Source: Hevea brasiliensis (Eukaryota; Streptophyta; Magnoliopsida; Malpighiales; Euphorbiaceae). Taken from it: 64,000 nt of DNA. Position 1 is the first letter of the stretch, and each line of letters starts with the position of its first letter. A program made the position numbers and the translations under genes. The notes under the pieces are model-generated. The model was not told where the DNA came from, did no database searches, and was given only the letters and a program-made list of their open reading frames with translations. Positions 11,830-22,888 of the stretch are shown piece by piece. The DNA is taken from contig NC_079494.1 of assembly GCF_030052815.1 (NCBI RefSeq), positions 39,170,467 through 39,234,466 on the forward strand. The letters run 5' to 3'.

Positions 11830-14800
11830 ACGTAAGTAATCACTTTAATATACCTTAATTAATTTATATCATGCTTTTGAATATAATTTGTGAAATATAA
11901 TTTATTTAAGCCATTTATCAAAAGTATTATTTATTTGAGGTTCCGAAAATTTTAAAGAAAATCCGGCAGAGGACCGGCTAAAAATGGAAAAAACAGTTCT
12001 TCGGAACCTGAAAAAAAAAACACTTCCAATATTCACATTCAATCATTCCCAAACTCCAAGATCCAAAATCTCAACAATTTTTCAATTTCAGGTCTCAACA
12101 ACCTTTTCATTTCTCAAACATCCATTTCTCAGAATACTCATAAACAAACAACAAATAAATGCTCAAATTTTGCATTCATGACCATAACTTTCATTATTTA
12201 CATGAACATCAAAATGCATTACATAGATCCAAATACATATGAGAAAATAAAAATTTAATTACAAAATGACAAAATGACACCTAGTGTCCTATCAATGCAA
12301 TCAAGGTAGTGAGGTGACACGGACACTGTGTAGAACTGAAAGATGTACTCACCCAGTCTGCGGTCTACTAGGCTCACGATCAGTATATCCAATACCTACG
12401 CGTGGCAAAAGCAACGAGCTAAGCAATTATGCTTAGTGGTTCAATAATAAAATAACATGAAATAACAGAAAATAAATATGTATTGATTTCTTATTGCATG
12501 TGCATGAGTATTTGTAGTTGTCTTGTATTTGTATATCCATTCATTTATTTCATTTACTTTGTCCACTTTCATTCATTTGGTTGCCCAAGTAACCTATAAT
12601 GGACGATCGGAATGGATAAGCGGGTAACCGCACCGGGTATCAAGTACCTCGCCGTCACACCATCGGTCACATATGCATCTCGGTGTGCAATGTAACAGAC
12701 TAATAAGTCAGAATAAGATTAAGCACAAGGCCAAATCTCAACATAATGTCGAATGGCTAAAAGCCATGAAATCAGAATGACATAATGCCATGTGCGATCG
12801 CTAATCGAACCTATTGGCATGCCAAGCTATCCAAACCAATCTTGTTAGGTATACTAGGGCATTTCACACTTTTAAGTTTCACAATTTTTGGAATTTAAGT
12901 TTTAGTGTTACTATTCCATTCATTGGTCAACAAAAATGTTGACTTTTGCATAGGCAATAGGTACATTGGTTTTAATATCATCAACATACCACATTTTTCA
13001 TTCAAAATTTGTTGGTATTGGTTGCCAATACCATTTCTAAGATTAAAGTTAGTTGGGCAGAATTTTCAGTTTTTATGCCTTATATTTACTATTCCATTGG
13101 TCAAGTTTGCAGTGGAATTTGGCAAAATGATCAACATGAAAGTTGTTCCTTATTTTGTCTAGTTGAATTTCCTTTTTTTGAATCACTCCATTTGGAGTTT
13201 TTTAGCTCAAGTTATGGTTCAAAAACCACAACTGGCCGGATTGGAATTTTTCTGGACTGACCATATCTACAGATCACGATGTGATGGTGAAACTCCCTTG
13301 TTGGATAGGTTCTGGTCATAATTTGGGGTAGGTTTCTTCATGAAAGTTGTTGGCCTATATCTTAGCTTGTTTCTGGTAAAATTTTAGGTCAATTGGACCA
13401 TTCTACACTGAGTTATGGCCAAATGAACAATCAATGTTCATTTGGTCATTCTGCAGAAACAGATTGCAGGTCACCCGGATTGGGGCAAGCTTTTGGTCCA
13501 CTTGGTTTTGTCTTATGGGCATGGTTTCTTCACCAAAGTTGTGCCATTATGTGTCTAGTTTCATGTACAATTGGAAAAACACCAATTAAACCTCTACAAT
13601 TCAAGTTATGGCTGCCTAAACCTGTTGGACTCATGTCCAATTCTGCAGGTCAGCCATGGGCAGCAGACCATTTCAATTCCAATACCACAACAGTCTCCAA
13701 TTTAAGGTCAAAATTCATCAAATGGTCACTAATTGACCATTAGAATTTAATTTAAACATCTAAGCATTAAATCCTCAATTAAATCTCAAACCCTAACCCT
13801 AACCCTAACAATCCATCACTTTATCTAACATACCCAAATCAACATCTAGCTCAAATATCCTTATCAACAACCATTTCTAAGCTATTTAGCTCAAACAAAT
13901 CAATAATTTCCAAATTCCTCCCATGGCTGCCAAATTTCTTCGTGTTCATACCCATATATTTTGTTTCAATTCCTTATAATTTCTTACTCAATTTAAGCCT
14001 CTAACATGGAATAAAGAGTGAGAGATATGAAAATATGCACTAACCTCTTGTAGCTTAAATCCAAGCTAACCAAGACTTCAATTTTTTCTTTACTTTCTTA
14101 CTCTTTCTTGGCTGCCGAACACTTCTCCTTGGTGTGGGTATAATTTTTAGTGAAGGAAGGATATGGTTTTGAGGTGAGGAAGCTTAGGAAAATCAACCTT
14201 TAAAAGAAAAAAATGGAGAGAAAGCTTCTTGGCTATGGTGGACGGGAAATGAGGAAGAAGAATTCAGTTTTTCATTTCAATTTTCTGCCCATTTGACTCA
14301 TTTTAAGTGGTTTATGGACATGTGTCACAATGTGATTGGGTGAGAGTGCTTAGTGACATAAGCATGAGGTCAAAATTGTAATTTTAATTCTTTTTTTTTC
14401 TTTTCTTTGCTACTCATTTTCAATTCAATTTTTAGCAATATTTACTCACATTTTATGTCATAATAATTATTTACTTAACTGGACAAGTCGGCCAAAAATC
14501 ACCTCTGAAGGCGAAATGACCAAAATGCCCTCCGTTTGGCTTAACAGACTAAAATTGTCTGTACCGATTGAAAATTTTTTCTAAGTATTTTCTTGGCATT
14601 ATAATGCCATAAGAACCTCAATGACCCTTCTCTGGAGTCCCAAAAATTATTTTATAATTTTTCCCCCGGGTCTAGGGCTCCTAGTTGCGAGAACCGCAAC
14701 TTCTCACTAGGTTACCCATCACTTGGGCACCGGCTCATTTAACTTGGTTGTATTTTATTTCTAAAATTTTTTTCTAAATTTTTCTTATTAATATTTGAGT

Positions 14801-14915
14801 TAATTATGGTTCCTCACTTTAGTTTAAATATTTTTCCAGATGTTCTAGCTATCCGGACCGACACCGATCTCCAGAACAGTAGAATGTACGGAATTGCTAC
14901 AGGGAGGGCATTACA
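11830..14915 (-). repeat. 3' LTR of the minus-strand chromovirus
   Basis: In minus orientation it starts TGTAATGCCC at 14915, next to the polypurine tract, and can be aligned along its length with the LTR at 19729-22888. Its far end (about 11830) is degraded: the usual GTGTCACA terminus and last roughly 100 bases are not recognisable beside a C-run at 11812-11822. The sister LTR differs by scattered substitutions and small indels, for example three versus two CCCTAAC units near 13795 and 21770. Stem-loop pair at 12398-12435. Confidence 0.85.
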
Positions 14916-14929
14916 ACTCTTCCCCTCTA
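14916..14929 (-). other. Polypurine tract
   Basis: On the minus strand TAGAGGGGAAGAGT directly abuts the 3' LTR start, as expected of the plus-strand primer. The identical tract abuts the shared LTR at 22889-22902. Confidence 0.85.
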
Positions 14930-14938
14930 ATTTAAATT

Positions 14939-15688
14939 TCATCCTCGAAATTTACCTGATGCAAACAATTGAGGGAACTGTTGCGTCATCGTCTCTTCAC
15001 TTTCGCAAGTTGCCTCCTCGTTGTTGTGGTGCCTCCAAAGCACTTTCACCAGTGGAATCTTCTTATTTCTCAACTCTTTCACTTCCCGAGCCAAGATCCG
15101 TATGGGTTCTTCTTCATATGTCAAATCCGGTTGTACTTCAATTTCTTCCATGGAGATGACATGTGAAGGATCTGAGCGGTATCTTCTTAGCATAGACACG
15201 TGGAACACATTGTGGATCTTGTCCAGCTCTGGTGGTAAAGCTAGCCTGTACGCTACTAGTCCCACACATTCAATGACTTCATATGGGCCAATAAACCTAG
15301 GGCTCAACTTACCTTTTCTTCCAAACCTCAGTACCTTCTTCCATGGTGACACCTTGAGGAACACTTTGTCGCCAACCGCATATTCTATTTCTTTTCTCTT
15401 CAGGTCGGCATAAGATTTCTATCTATCTGAGGCAACCTTCAGACTGACTTTGATTAGTTTTACTTTCTCCTCAGTCTTTTTCACCAGGTCGGGCCCTACC
15501 TGTTTATCTTCGCCCAATTCAGTCCAGCACACTGGAGTTCTACATTTCCTCCCATACAGTGCTTCATATGGGGCCATTTGGATGTTAGCTTGGTAGCTAT
15601 TATTGTATGCAAATTCTGCCAGTGGAAGATATCTATCCCAACTTCCCTAAAACTCAATGACACAACTCCTCAGCATATCCTCAAGGAC
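14939..15688 (-). pseudogene. Integrase C-terminal region and chromodomain-like tail
   Basis: Minus-strand frame from 15688 reads V-L-E-D-M-L-R-S-C-V, A-E-F-A-Y-N-N, A-L-Y-G-R-K-C-R-T-P, then the GPY/F-type segment R-F-I-G-P-Y-E-V (about 15290) and N-V-F-H-V-S-M-L-R-R-Y. It ends with a chromodomain-like tail (I-P-L-V-K-V-L-W-R-H-H ... E-E-A-T) near 15045-14985 and a stop at 14939. Such tails guide integration to heterochromatin in chromoviruses. Two stops break it, at 15647-15649 and 15419-15421, both TAG where the family sense suggests Gln. One Trp of the tail (A-T-W-E) has become Cys. The exon joins in frame to integrase core upstream across the 75-nt candidate intron. Confidence 0.88.
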
Positions 15689-15763
15689 CTGACATATATT
15701 TCATGTTATTATTATCATTTTAGTTCAATATTTGTATTAATTCAATTGGTTTCAATTATTTAC
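15689..15763 (-). other. Candidate 75-nt spliceosomal intron in integrase
   Basis: On the minus strand, the integrase core ends ...R-V-I-Q and is followed by GTAAATAATTG ... ATGTCAG, after which V-L-E-D-M-L-R-S resumes in the same frame. The segment is very AT-rich, contains stops, begins GT and ends AG, and its removal restores the uninterrupted integrase reading. The related element at 40.2-44.2 kb has the same interruption at the same codon (GTAAACAATTG at 44198), so it is a family feature, not a private insertion. At 75 nt it is near the lower size limit for plant introns. Splicing is inferred, not shown. Confidence 0.65.
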
Positions 15764-16106
15764 CTGGATTACTCTTTCTGATTGCCCATCCGTCTGAGGA
15801 TGGAAAGCTGTGCTGAAGTGGAGTTGTGTACCCAAGGACTCATGCAACTTCTTCCAAAATCTTGATGTATACCTTGGGTCTCGATCAGATATGATGGAAA
15901 GTGGAATTCCATGCAGTCTAAATATCTCACTGATATACAATTCTGCTAACTTCTCCGATGCGATCGGTCCTAATCGGCGAAAGTGTCTTGACCGTCAATC
16001 TATCTACTATCACCCATACTACATCATGTTTCTTCTGGGTGAGAGGTAGACCACTTATAAAATCCATGGTGACCCGATCCCATTTCCATTCAGGTATGCG
16101 TATAGG
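15764..16106 (-). pseudogene. Integrase catalytic core, frameshifted
   Basis: Minus strand: [10 protein letters not shown] (first Asp of the DD35E triad, about 16060), then a frameshift near 15990 inside the segment after D-R-L-T, then L-Y-I-S-E-I-F-R-L-H-G-I-P, S-D-R-D-P-R-Y (second Asp, about 15888) and H-P-Q-T-D-G-Q-S-E-R-V (Glu, about 15780). All three acidic residues are visible. The frameshift and the stop at 16107 inactivate the copy. Confidence 0.88.
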
Positions 16107-17447
16107 CTATAGCAAACCCGATGGAACTTGATGTTCTGCCTTAACTTGCTGACATGTCAAGCATTTAGTCACATAGTCAGCTATGTCCTTCTTCATACCA
16201 GGCCACCAATACTGAAGCTTCAAATCATGATACATTTTTATACTTCCTGGGTGCATAGCATAAACACTAGAATGTGCCTCTTTTAGAATACTGGCCTTCA
16301 ATTCCCCATCATCTGGTACACACAGTCTTCCTTTGTAGTATAAACACCCATCTGTTTTCACTTCATAGTCAGTTTCTTTCCCTTTTAGGATTTTTCTCAT
16401 AATAGCCTTTAGCTTCTCATCTACCTTCTGCCCATCTAAAATCTGTTGTAGCAGGTTTGGCCTCACTTGTAACTCAGCCAAAATAGCTCCATCTTGAACC
16501 AAAGATAGACGGGCATTCAATGATCTCAAAGCTGTGATGGATTTTCTGCTCAAAGCATCAGCAACTACATTTGCCTTCCCAGGATGGTAGTCAATTACAC
16601 AATCATAGTCCTTCAGGAACTCAATTGGCAAGTATTTCAAGCTTTTATGGTCTGTGTAAATGTAGCACTTTTCACCATACAAGTAATGCCTCCATATCTT
16701 TAGTGCGAAGATAATTGCTGCAAGTTCTAAATCATGGGTAGGGTAATTCTGTTCATGTGGCCTTAGCTGCTTGAAAGCATAAGCGACCACCTTCCCCTCT
16801 TGCATCAATACACACCCTAACCCATTATGAGAGGCATCACTGTAGACCACAAAGTCCTTTCCTGACACTGGCTGTGTTAACACTGGTGCCTCTGTCAACA
16901 TAGCCTTCAACTTCTTAAAACTAGTCTGACACTTGTCATTCCATTCAAATCTGACATTCTTGTGTAACAACTTGGTCATTGGAGCAGCTATTAAGGAAAA
17001 TCCCTTCACAAATCTCCTGTAATACCTAGCTAGCCCCAAGAAGCTTCTGACCTCAGTTGTATTTCTGGGAGTCTTCCATTCCATCACTGCTTCTATTTTC
17101 TTGGGATCCACTCTAATCCCATCAGCTGACACTATGTGTCCAAGGAATGCAATTTCATTTAACCAGAAGTCACACTTTGACAACTTAGCATACAGCTTCT
17201 TTTCTCTCAGGGTTTGCAGAACAATCCTCAAATGTTCATCATGCTTTTCCCTGGTCTTGGAACACACCAAAATATCATCAATAAAGACCACTACGAACTG
17301 ATCTAGGTATGGATGGAAGATACGGTTCATAAGGTCCATAAATGCCGCTGGTGCATTTGTTAGGCCAAAGGGCATCACTAGGAACTCATAATGCCCATAT
17401 AAGGTCCTGAATGCAGTCTTTGGCACATCTGCATCCTTCACCCTCAA
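16107..17447 (-). pseudogene. Chromovirus RT C-terminal half, RNase H and integrase zinc domain
   Basis: A 446-codon open stretch. It begins in RT ([13 protein letters not shown]), includes the catalytic F-I-D-D motif near 17275, the RT thumb (L-G-H-I-V-S-A-D-G), RNase H ([11 protein letters not shown] near 16845, the T-D-H-K-S-L motif near 16655, D-A-L-S-R-K near 16550) and the integrase H-H-C-C domain ending C-L-T-C-Q-Q (about 16150). Compared with the sister at 43.1-44.2 kb, twelve residues are missing in frame in RNase H after K-Y-L-P (about 16632). It is bounded by TAG stops at 17448-17450 and 16107-16109, both Gln codons in the sister. Confidence 0.9.
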
Positions 17448-18686
17448 CTAATGATACCCTAATCTGAGATCAATTTTAGAAAATACTCCTGCTCCCTTCA
17501 ACTGATCAAACAGATCATCAATTCTAGGCAACGGATATTTGTTCTTCACAGTCACTTTATTCAACTGCCGGTAATCGATGCATAACCTCAAAGTCCCATC
17601 TTTCTTCTTCACAAACAGCACTGGAGCTCCCCATGGTGATACACTAGGGCGTATGAACCCCTTATCCAGCAACTCCTGCAACTGGATTTTCAGTTCCTTC
17701 AATTCTATGGGTGCCATCCTATAAGGAGCAATAGATATTGGTGCTGTACCCGGCAGTGTCTCAATAGCAAATTCAACTTCCCTTTCTGGTGGCAAACCAG
17801 GCAATTCTTCAGGGAACACATCTGGGAAGTCTTTTACTGTGGGCATGTCACACAGATCTGGCTTAGCCTGCCTAGTATCCACCACATGTGCTAGGTAGGC
17901 TTCACAGCCTTTTCTCATCAGTTTTCTTGTAACTGTGGCTGAGATAACATTGGATAAGAAATCTGTCCTTTCCCCCACAACTGTAATCTCATTACCCTTA
18001 GGAGTTTTCAAAGAAATTCTCTTCAATTTACAATCAACCATTGCCTGATGACGTGACAACCAGTCCATTCCCAAAATCACGTCAAACTCATGGAAAGGCA
18101 ACTCAATCAGGTCTGCCAAGAATTCATACCCCTGAATCCTTAATGGGCAACCCTTGTATACTTTGTTAACCACTACACTGTGGCCCAATGGATTAGTGAC
18201 CAGAATGTCTTGGTCACTCTCCCCTATTAATATCCCCCTTTCTATAGGTAAGTTGATGCAGATGTATGAATGAGTGGATCCTGGATCCACCAATGCATGC
18301 ACAAATGTATTGTAGAGGGAGAACGTACCCCTAATGACGTCTGGGGCATCTTGCTCCTCCTGAGCTCTCATGGCATAGGCTCTGGCAGGTGGTCTACCCT
18401 CAGGCCTCTCTGCTGGCTCAGATACAGGCCTCTGTAATGGTCCCACTGCCTCAGATTTGCCAGATTTCCTACCCCTTTGTGGTGTAGGAGCAGGTCTGTT
18501 TGTTTGTATTGGAGCAGCTGTAGTAGTTTTGCATGGACAGTTCCTCAGCTGATGCTCTATCGACCCACACCTTAAGCAAGCACCAGTCACTCTCCAACAC
18601 TCCCCCTTATGCCATTTCAGACAATGTGGACATGCAGAAGATGCTAGGGCTAGTCCCCTGAACCCCATCCCTGGAGAGCTGCCCAC
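17448..18686 (-). pseudogene. Chromovirus gag zinc knuckle, protease and RT N-terminal half
   Basis: A 412-codon open stretch. The gag zinc knuckle [14 protein letters not shown] (CX2CX4HX4C) lies near 18580-18535. The aspartic protease follows with active site V-D-P-G-S-T-H-S (about 18285) in place of the usual D-S/T-G, and D-V-I-L-G-M-D-W-L near 18070. After a linker ([10 protein letters not shown], about 17800) RT starts with I-A-P-Y-R-M-A-P and continues to F-V-K-K-K-D-G and S-K-I-D-L. Gag, protease and pol share one frame, so a single polyprotein is implied. Confidence 0.9.
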
Positions 18687-18698
18687 TGATGGTGTGGA

Positions 18699-19601
18699 CT
18701 AACCTCTCTTAGGGGTAAACTGTGGCCTGGGCCCCTGAGATTGACCCTGACCTTGTGGTTGACCTGAAGTCTGTGCAGGTGGACCCTTGAACTTCTTCCC
18801 AGATGCAGGAGATGAACTAGACTGACCTGGGCCCCTCTTCTGCTGTCTCTCTCTTCTAGTCTGCTCACTTATTCTTACTTTTTCAACTTTTATTGCAGCT
18901 TCCACTAACTTGGTGAAGTCGATGATTTCCAAGGCAGTAATCATGATCTTTATGTTGTCATTTAATCCCTCTTCAAATCTCTTACACCTTTCGGCCTCAT
19001 TAGGGACTATCTCCCTTCCGTAGCAGCTCAATTTGACAAATTCCTTTTCATACTCGGCCACTGTCAACTGTCTCTGCCTCAGGTTAATGAATTCCCTTCT
19101 TCTCTCTTCTAGGTATACACTACCCACATATTTCTTCTTGAATTCGGAGAGGAAGAAGTCCCAAGTTATTACTTATGGCTGTACTTCACTGGACACCGTA
19201 TCCCACCATTCATATGCATTATCTTGCAACAGAGATACAACAGCTTCTAGATTTTGTTCAGGAGTACAGTGGAGTTGTTTTAAAACTCTGCCTGTTCTGT
19301 TCAACCAATTTTCGGCTGCAACAGAATCAGCTTCTCTCTTGCCAAAGAAGTCCACTGCTCCAAATTTTCTCAATCTTTCTAGGTGTGATTTTGGTTGTGG
19401 AGGTGGTGGTGGTGGTGGTGGCATTAACCCAGCCATTTGTTTGAAGAATTCGGCCATTTGCTGGAACACGGCCTGTGGAGGTTGAGCAGGCTCTGATGGA
19501 GCTGGTGGAGCAGGTTCTCCCCTACCCCCAGTCTCAGCTACTACAGGTGGAGTATGACTCTCCACTTTCTCCTCAACTGCCCTCTGAGATGTGGGGTCCA
19601 T
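18699..19601 (-). pseudogene. Chromovirus gag, N-terminal part
   Basis: ATG at 19601 opens M-D-P-T-S-Q, about 110 bases after the PBS. A proline-rich stretch (M-P-P-P-P-P-P) is followed by the retrotransposon gag (capsid) core: L-E-R-L-R-K-F-G-A, W-L-N-R-T, A-Y-E-W-W, F-F-L-S-E-F-K-K-K-Y, E-Y-E-K-E-F-V-K-L. A Gln/Gly-rich basic region leads to the zinc knuckle in the next open stretch. The frame is continuous from 19601 to 16107 with only four stops (near 19174, 18700, 17449, 16108); three are TAG for Gln and one is TAA for Glu, judged from the sister copy. The protein would form the virus-like particle. Confidence 0.9.
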
Positions 19602-19710
19602 ATCCTAATCAAAATAACAAAGATAAACAAATTTGCATTAGTGTCACCTCGACTCTTACAAATGCAATGCATGGTATGGACTCAATCCGGGCCCAAAAAT
19701 GCCTAAACCG

Positions 19711-19723
19711 TGCTCTGATACCA
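19711..19723 (-). other. Primer binding site, initiator-Met tRNA type
   Basis: Minus strand TGGTATCAGAGCA, five bases from the LTR end (19729). It sets the minus orientation of the element. Confidence 0.9.
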
Positions 19724-19728
19724 CTAAA

Positions 19729-22700
19729 TGTGACACCCCTTACCCGTCTACAATGTAGCCGAGCAAGATATGCCACACAGTGTACCGGAATACCCTATTT
19801 TAATTTAATCATTTTTATTCTTCCTAATTTATTTTTTTTTTCATAGTTATGGAGTATAATTTGTGAAATATAATTCATTTCAGTCATTTATTAAAGTCAT
19901 AAATTTATTTGAGGTTCCGCAAATTTTATAGAAAATCCGGTAGAGTACCGGCTAAAAATGGAGAAAAAGTTCTTCGGAACCTGTTAAAAACACTTCCAAT
20001 AATCATTTCCAATCATTCTCAAACTCCAATAATTATCAAAATCTCAATATTTTCAACAACATTTCCATTTCTCAATCATTCATTTCTCATGGCATTCATA
20101 TATAAGTAATAAATAAATACTCAATTTTTCCATTCATAGACACAATTTTCACTATTTACATTAATACCAAAATACATTACATAAGTTTCAATTACATATG
20201 AGAAAATAAAAGTTAATTAAAAAATATCAAAATAAAACCTAGTGTCCTACCAATGCACTGACGTCGGTAAGGTGACACGGACACTATGCAGAGCTGCAGA
20301 AGGTCTCACCCGATGCAGGCCTCTTTGGGCTCTCGGTCGATCTCTCCAGAACCTACGCGTGGCAAAAGCAACGCGCTAAGCAATAATACTTAGTGGTGCC
20401 AATAATAAAATAAAAAGAAATAACATAAAATAAATATGCAGTGAATATATTGATTTCTTATTGCAAATAAATTTTTGATGAGTATTTGTAGTCTTACTTA
20501 TTTTGTACTTGTTACATTCATTATTTCATTAAATTTGTCCACTTTCATTCTTGGTTGCCCAAGTAACCTATAATGGACGACTGGACTGGATAAACGGGTA
20601 AACTGGCACTGGGTATCAAGTACCTCGGGCCGTCACACCATCAGTCACATATGTGTCTCCCGGTGTGCAGCGAACGACTAATAAGTCATAATAACATTAG
20701 CACAAGGCCAAGTATCAACATAATGTCGAATGGCTAAAAGCCATGAAATCACGAGAATGGCATAATGCCATGTGCGATCGCTAATCGAACCCTATTGGCA
20801 TGCCAAGCTATCCAAACCAATCTTGTTAGGTATACTAGGGCATTTCACACTTTTAAGTTTCATAATTTTTGGAATTTAAGTTTTAGTGTTACTATTCCAT
20901 TCATTGGTCAACAAAAATGTTGACTTTTGGATAGGCAATAGGTACATTGGTTTTAATATCATCAACATGCCACATTTTGCATTCAAAATTTGTTGGTATT
21001 GGTTGCCAATACCAGTTCTAAGCTTAAAGTTAGTTGGGCAGAATTTTCAGTTTTTATGCCTTATAATTACTGTTCCATTGGTCAATTTTGTATTGGGAAT
21101 TTGGCAAAATGATCAACACAAAAGTTGTTCCTTATTTTGTCTGGTTGAATTTCCTTTTTTGAATCACTCCATTTAGAGTTTTTTAGCTCAAGTTATGGTC
21201 CAAAAACCACAACTGGCCGGATTGGAACTTTTCTGGACTGACCATATCTATAGTGCAGTGAACAGTGACTGCAACTCCCTTGTTGGATAGGTTCTGGACA
21301 TAATTTGGGGTAGGTTTCTTCATGAAAGTTGTTGGTCTATATCTTAGCTTGTTGCTGGTAAAATTTCAGGTCAATTGGACCATTCTACACTGAGTTATGG
21401 CCAAATGAACAATCACTGTTCATTTGGTCATTCTGCAGAAACAGATTGCAAGTCACTCGGATTGGGGCAAGCTTTTGGTCCACTTGGTTTGGTCTTATGG
21501 GCATGGTTTCTTCACCAAAGTTGTGCGATTATGTGTCTAGTTTCATGTACAATTGGAAAAACACCAATTGAACCTCTACAATTCAAGTTATGGCTGCCCA
21601 AACCTGATGGACTCATGTCCAATTCTGCAGGTCAGCCATGGGCAGCATACCATTTCAATTCCAATACCACAACAGTCTCCAATTTAAGGTCAAAATTCAT
21701 CAAATGGTCACTAATTGACCATTAGAATTTAATTTAAACATCTAAGCATTAAATCCTCAATTAAATCTCAAACCCTAACCCTAACAATCCATCACTTTAT
21801 CTAACATACCCAAATCAACATCTAGCTCAAATATCCTTATCAACAACCATTTCTAAGCTATTTAGCTCAAACAAATCAATAATTTCCAAAATCCTCCCAT
21901 GGCTGCCCAATTTCTTGGTGTTCATACACATATATTTTATTTCAATTCCTTATAATTTCTTAATTTAAGCCTCTAACATGGAATAAAGAGTGAGAGATAT
22001 GAAAATATGCACTAACCTCTTGTAGCTTAAATCCAAGCTAACCAAGACTTCAATTTTTTCTTTACTTTCTTACTCTTTCTTGGCTTCCAAACACTTCTCC
22101 TTGGTGTGAGTATAATTTTTAGTGAAGGAAGGATAAGGTTTTGAGATGAGGAAGCTTAGGAAAATCAACCTTTAAAAGAAAAAAATGGAGAGAAAGCTTC
22201 TTGGCTATGATGGACGGGAAATGAGGAAGAAGAATTCAGTTTTTCATTTCAATTTTCTGCCCATTTGACTCATTTTAAGTGGTTTATGGACATGTGTCAC
22301 AATGTGATTGGGTGAGAGTGCTTAGTGACATAAGCATGAGGTCAAAATTATAATTTTAATTCATTTTTTTTTCTTTTCTTTGCTACTCATTTTCAATTCA
22401 ATTTTTAGCAATATTTATTCATATTTTATGTCATAATAATTATTTACTTAACTGGACAAGTAGGCCAAAAATCACCTCTGAAGGCAAAATGACCAAAATG
22501 CCCTCCGTTTGGCTTAACAGACTAAAATTGTCTGTACAGTTTGAAAAATTTTTCTAAGTATTTTCTTGGCATTCTAATACCATAAGAACCTCAATAACCC
22601 TTCTCTGGAGTCCCAAAAGTTATTTTATAATTTTATCCCCGGGTCTAGGGCTCCTAGTTGCGAGAACCGCAACTTCTCACTAGGTTACCCATCACTTGGG

Positions 22701-22888
22701 CACCGGCTCATTTAACTTGGTTGTATTTTATTTCTAAAATTTTTTTCTAAATTTTTCTTATTAATATTTGAGTTAATTATGGTTCCTCACTTTAGTTTAA
22801 ATATTTTTTCAGACGTTCTAGTTGTCCGGACCGACACCGATCACCGGAATAGTAAAATGTATGAAATTGCTACAAGGAGGGTGTTACA
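19729..22888 (-). repeat. Shared LTR of the tandem chromovirus pair
   Basis: In minus orientation it runs TGTAACACCC (22888) to GGTGTCACA (19729), 3,160 bp. On one side it adjoins a PBS and gag (5' LTR of the left unit), on the other a polypurine tract and the end of pol (3' LTR of the right unit). It is clearly the sister of 11830-14915. Stem-loop pair at 20355-20391. Confidence 0.9.

Noticed and set aside
13790..13815. Telomere-like CCCTAAC units (three in one LTR, two in the sister at about 21770).
   Set aside because: Plant telomeres are CCCTAAA; only two to three units, inside a conserved LTR position. Simple local repeat, not an interstitial telomere.
19033..19846. Plus-strand ORFs of 89-150 codons opposite gag of the minus-strand chromovirus.
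   Set aside because: Shadows of gag; their G/V-rich tracts are the reverse of the proline run.
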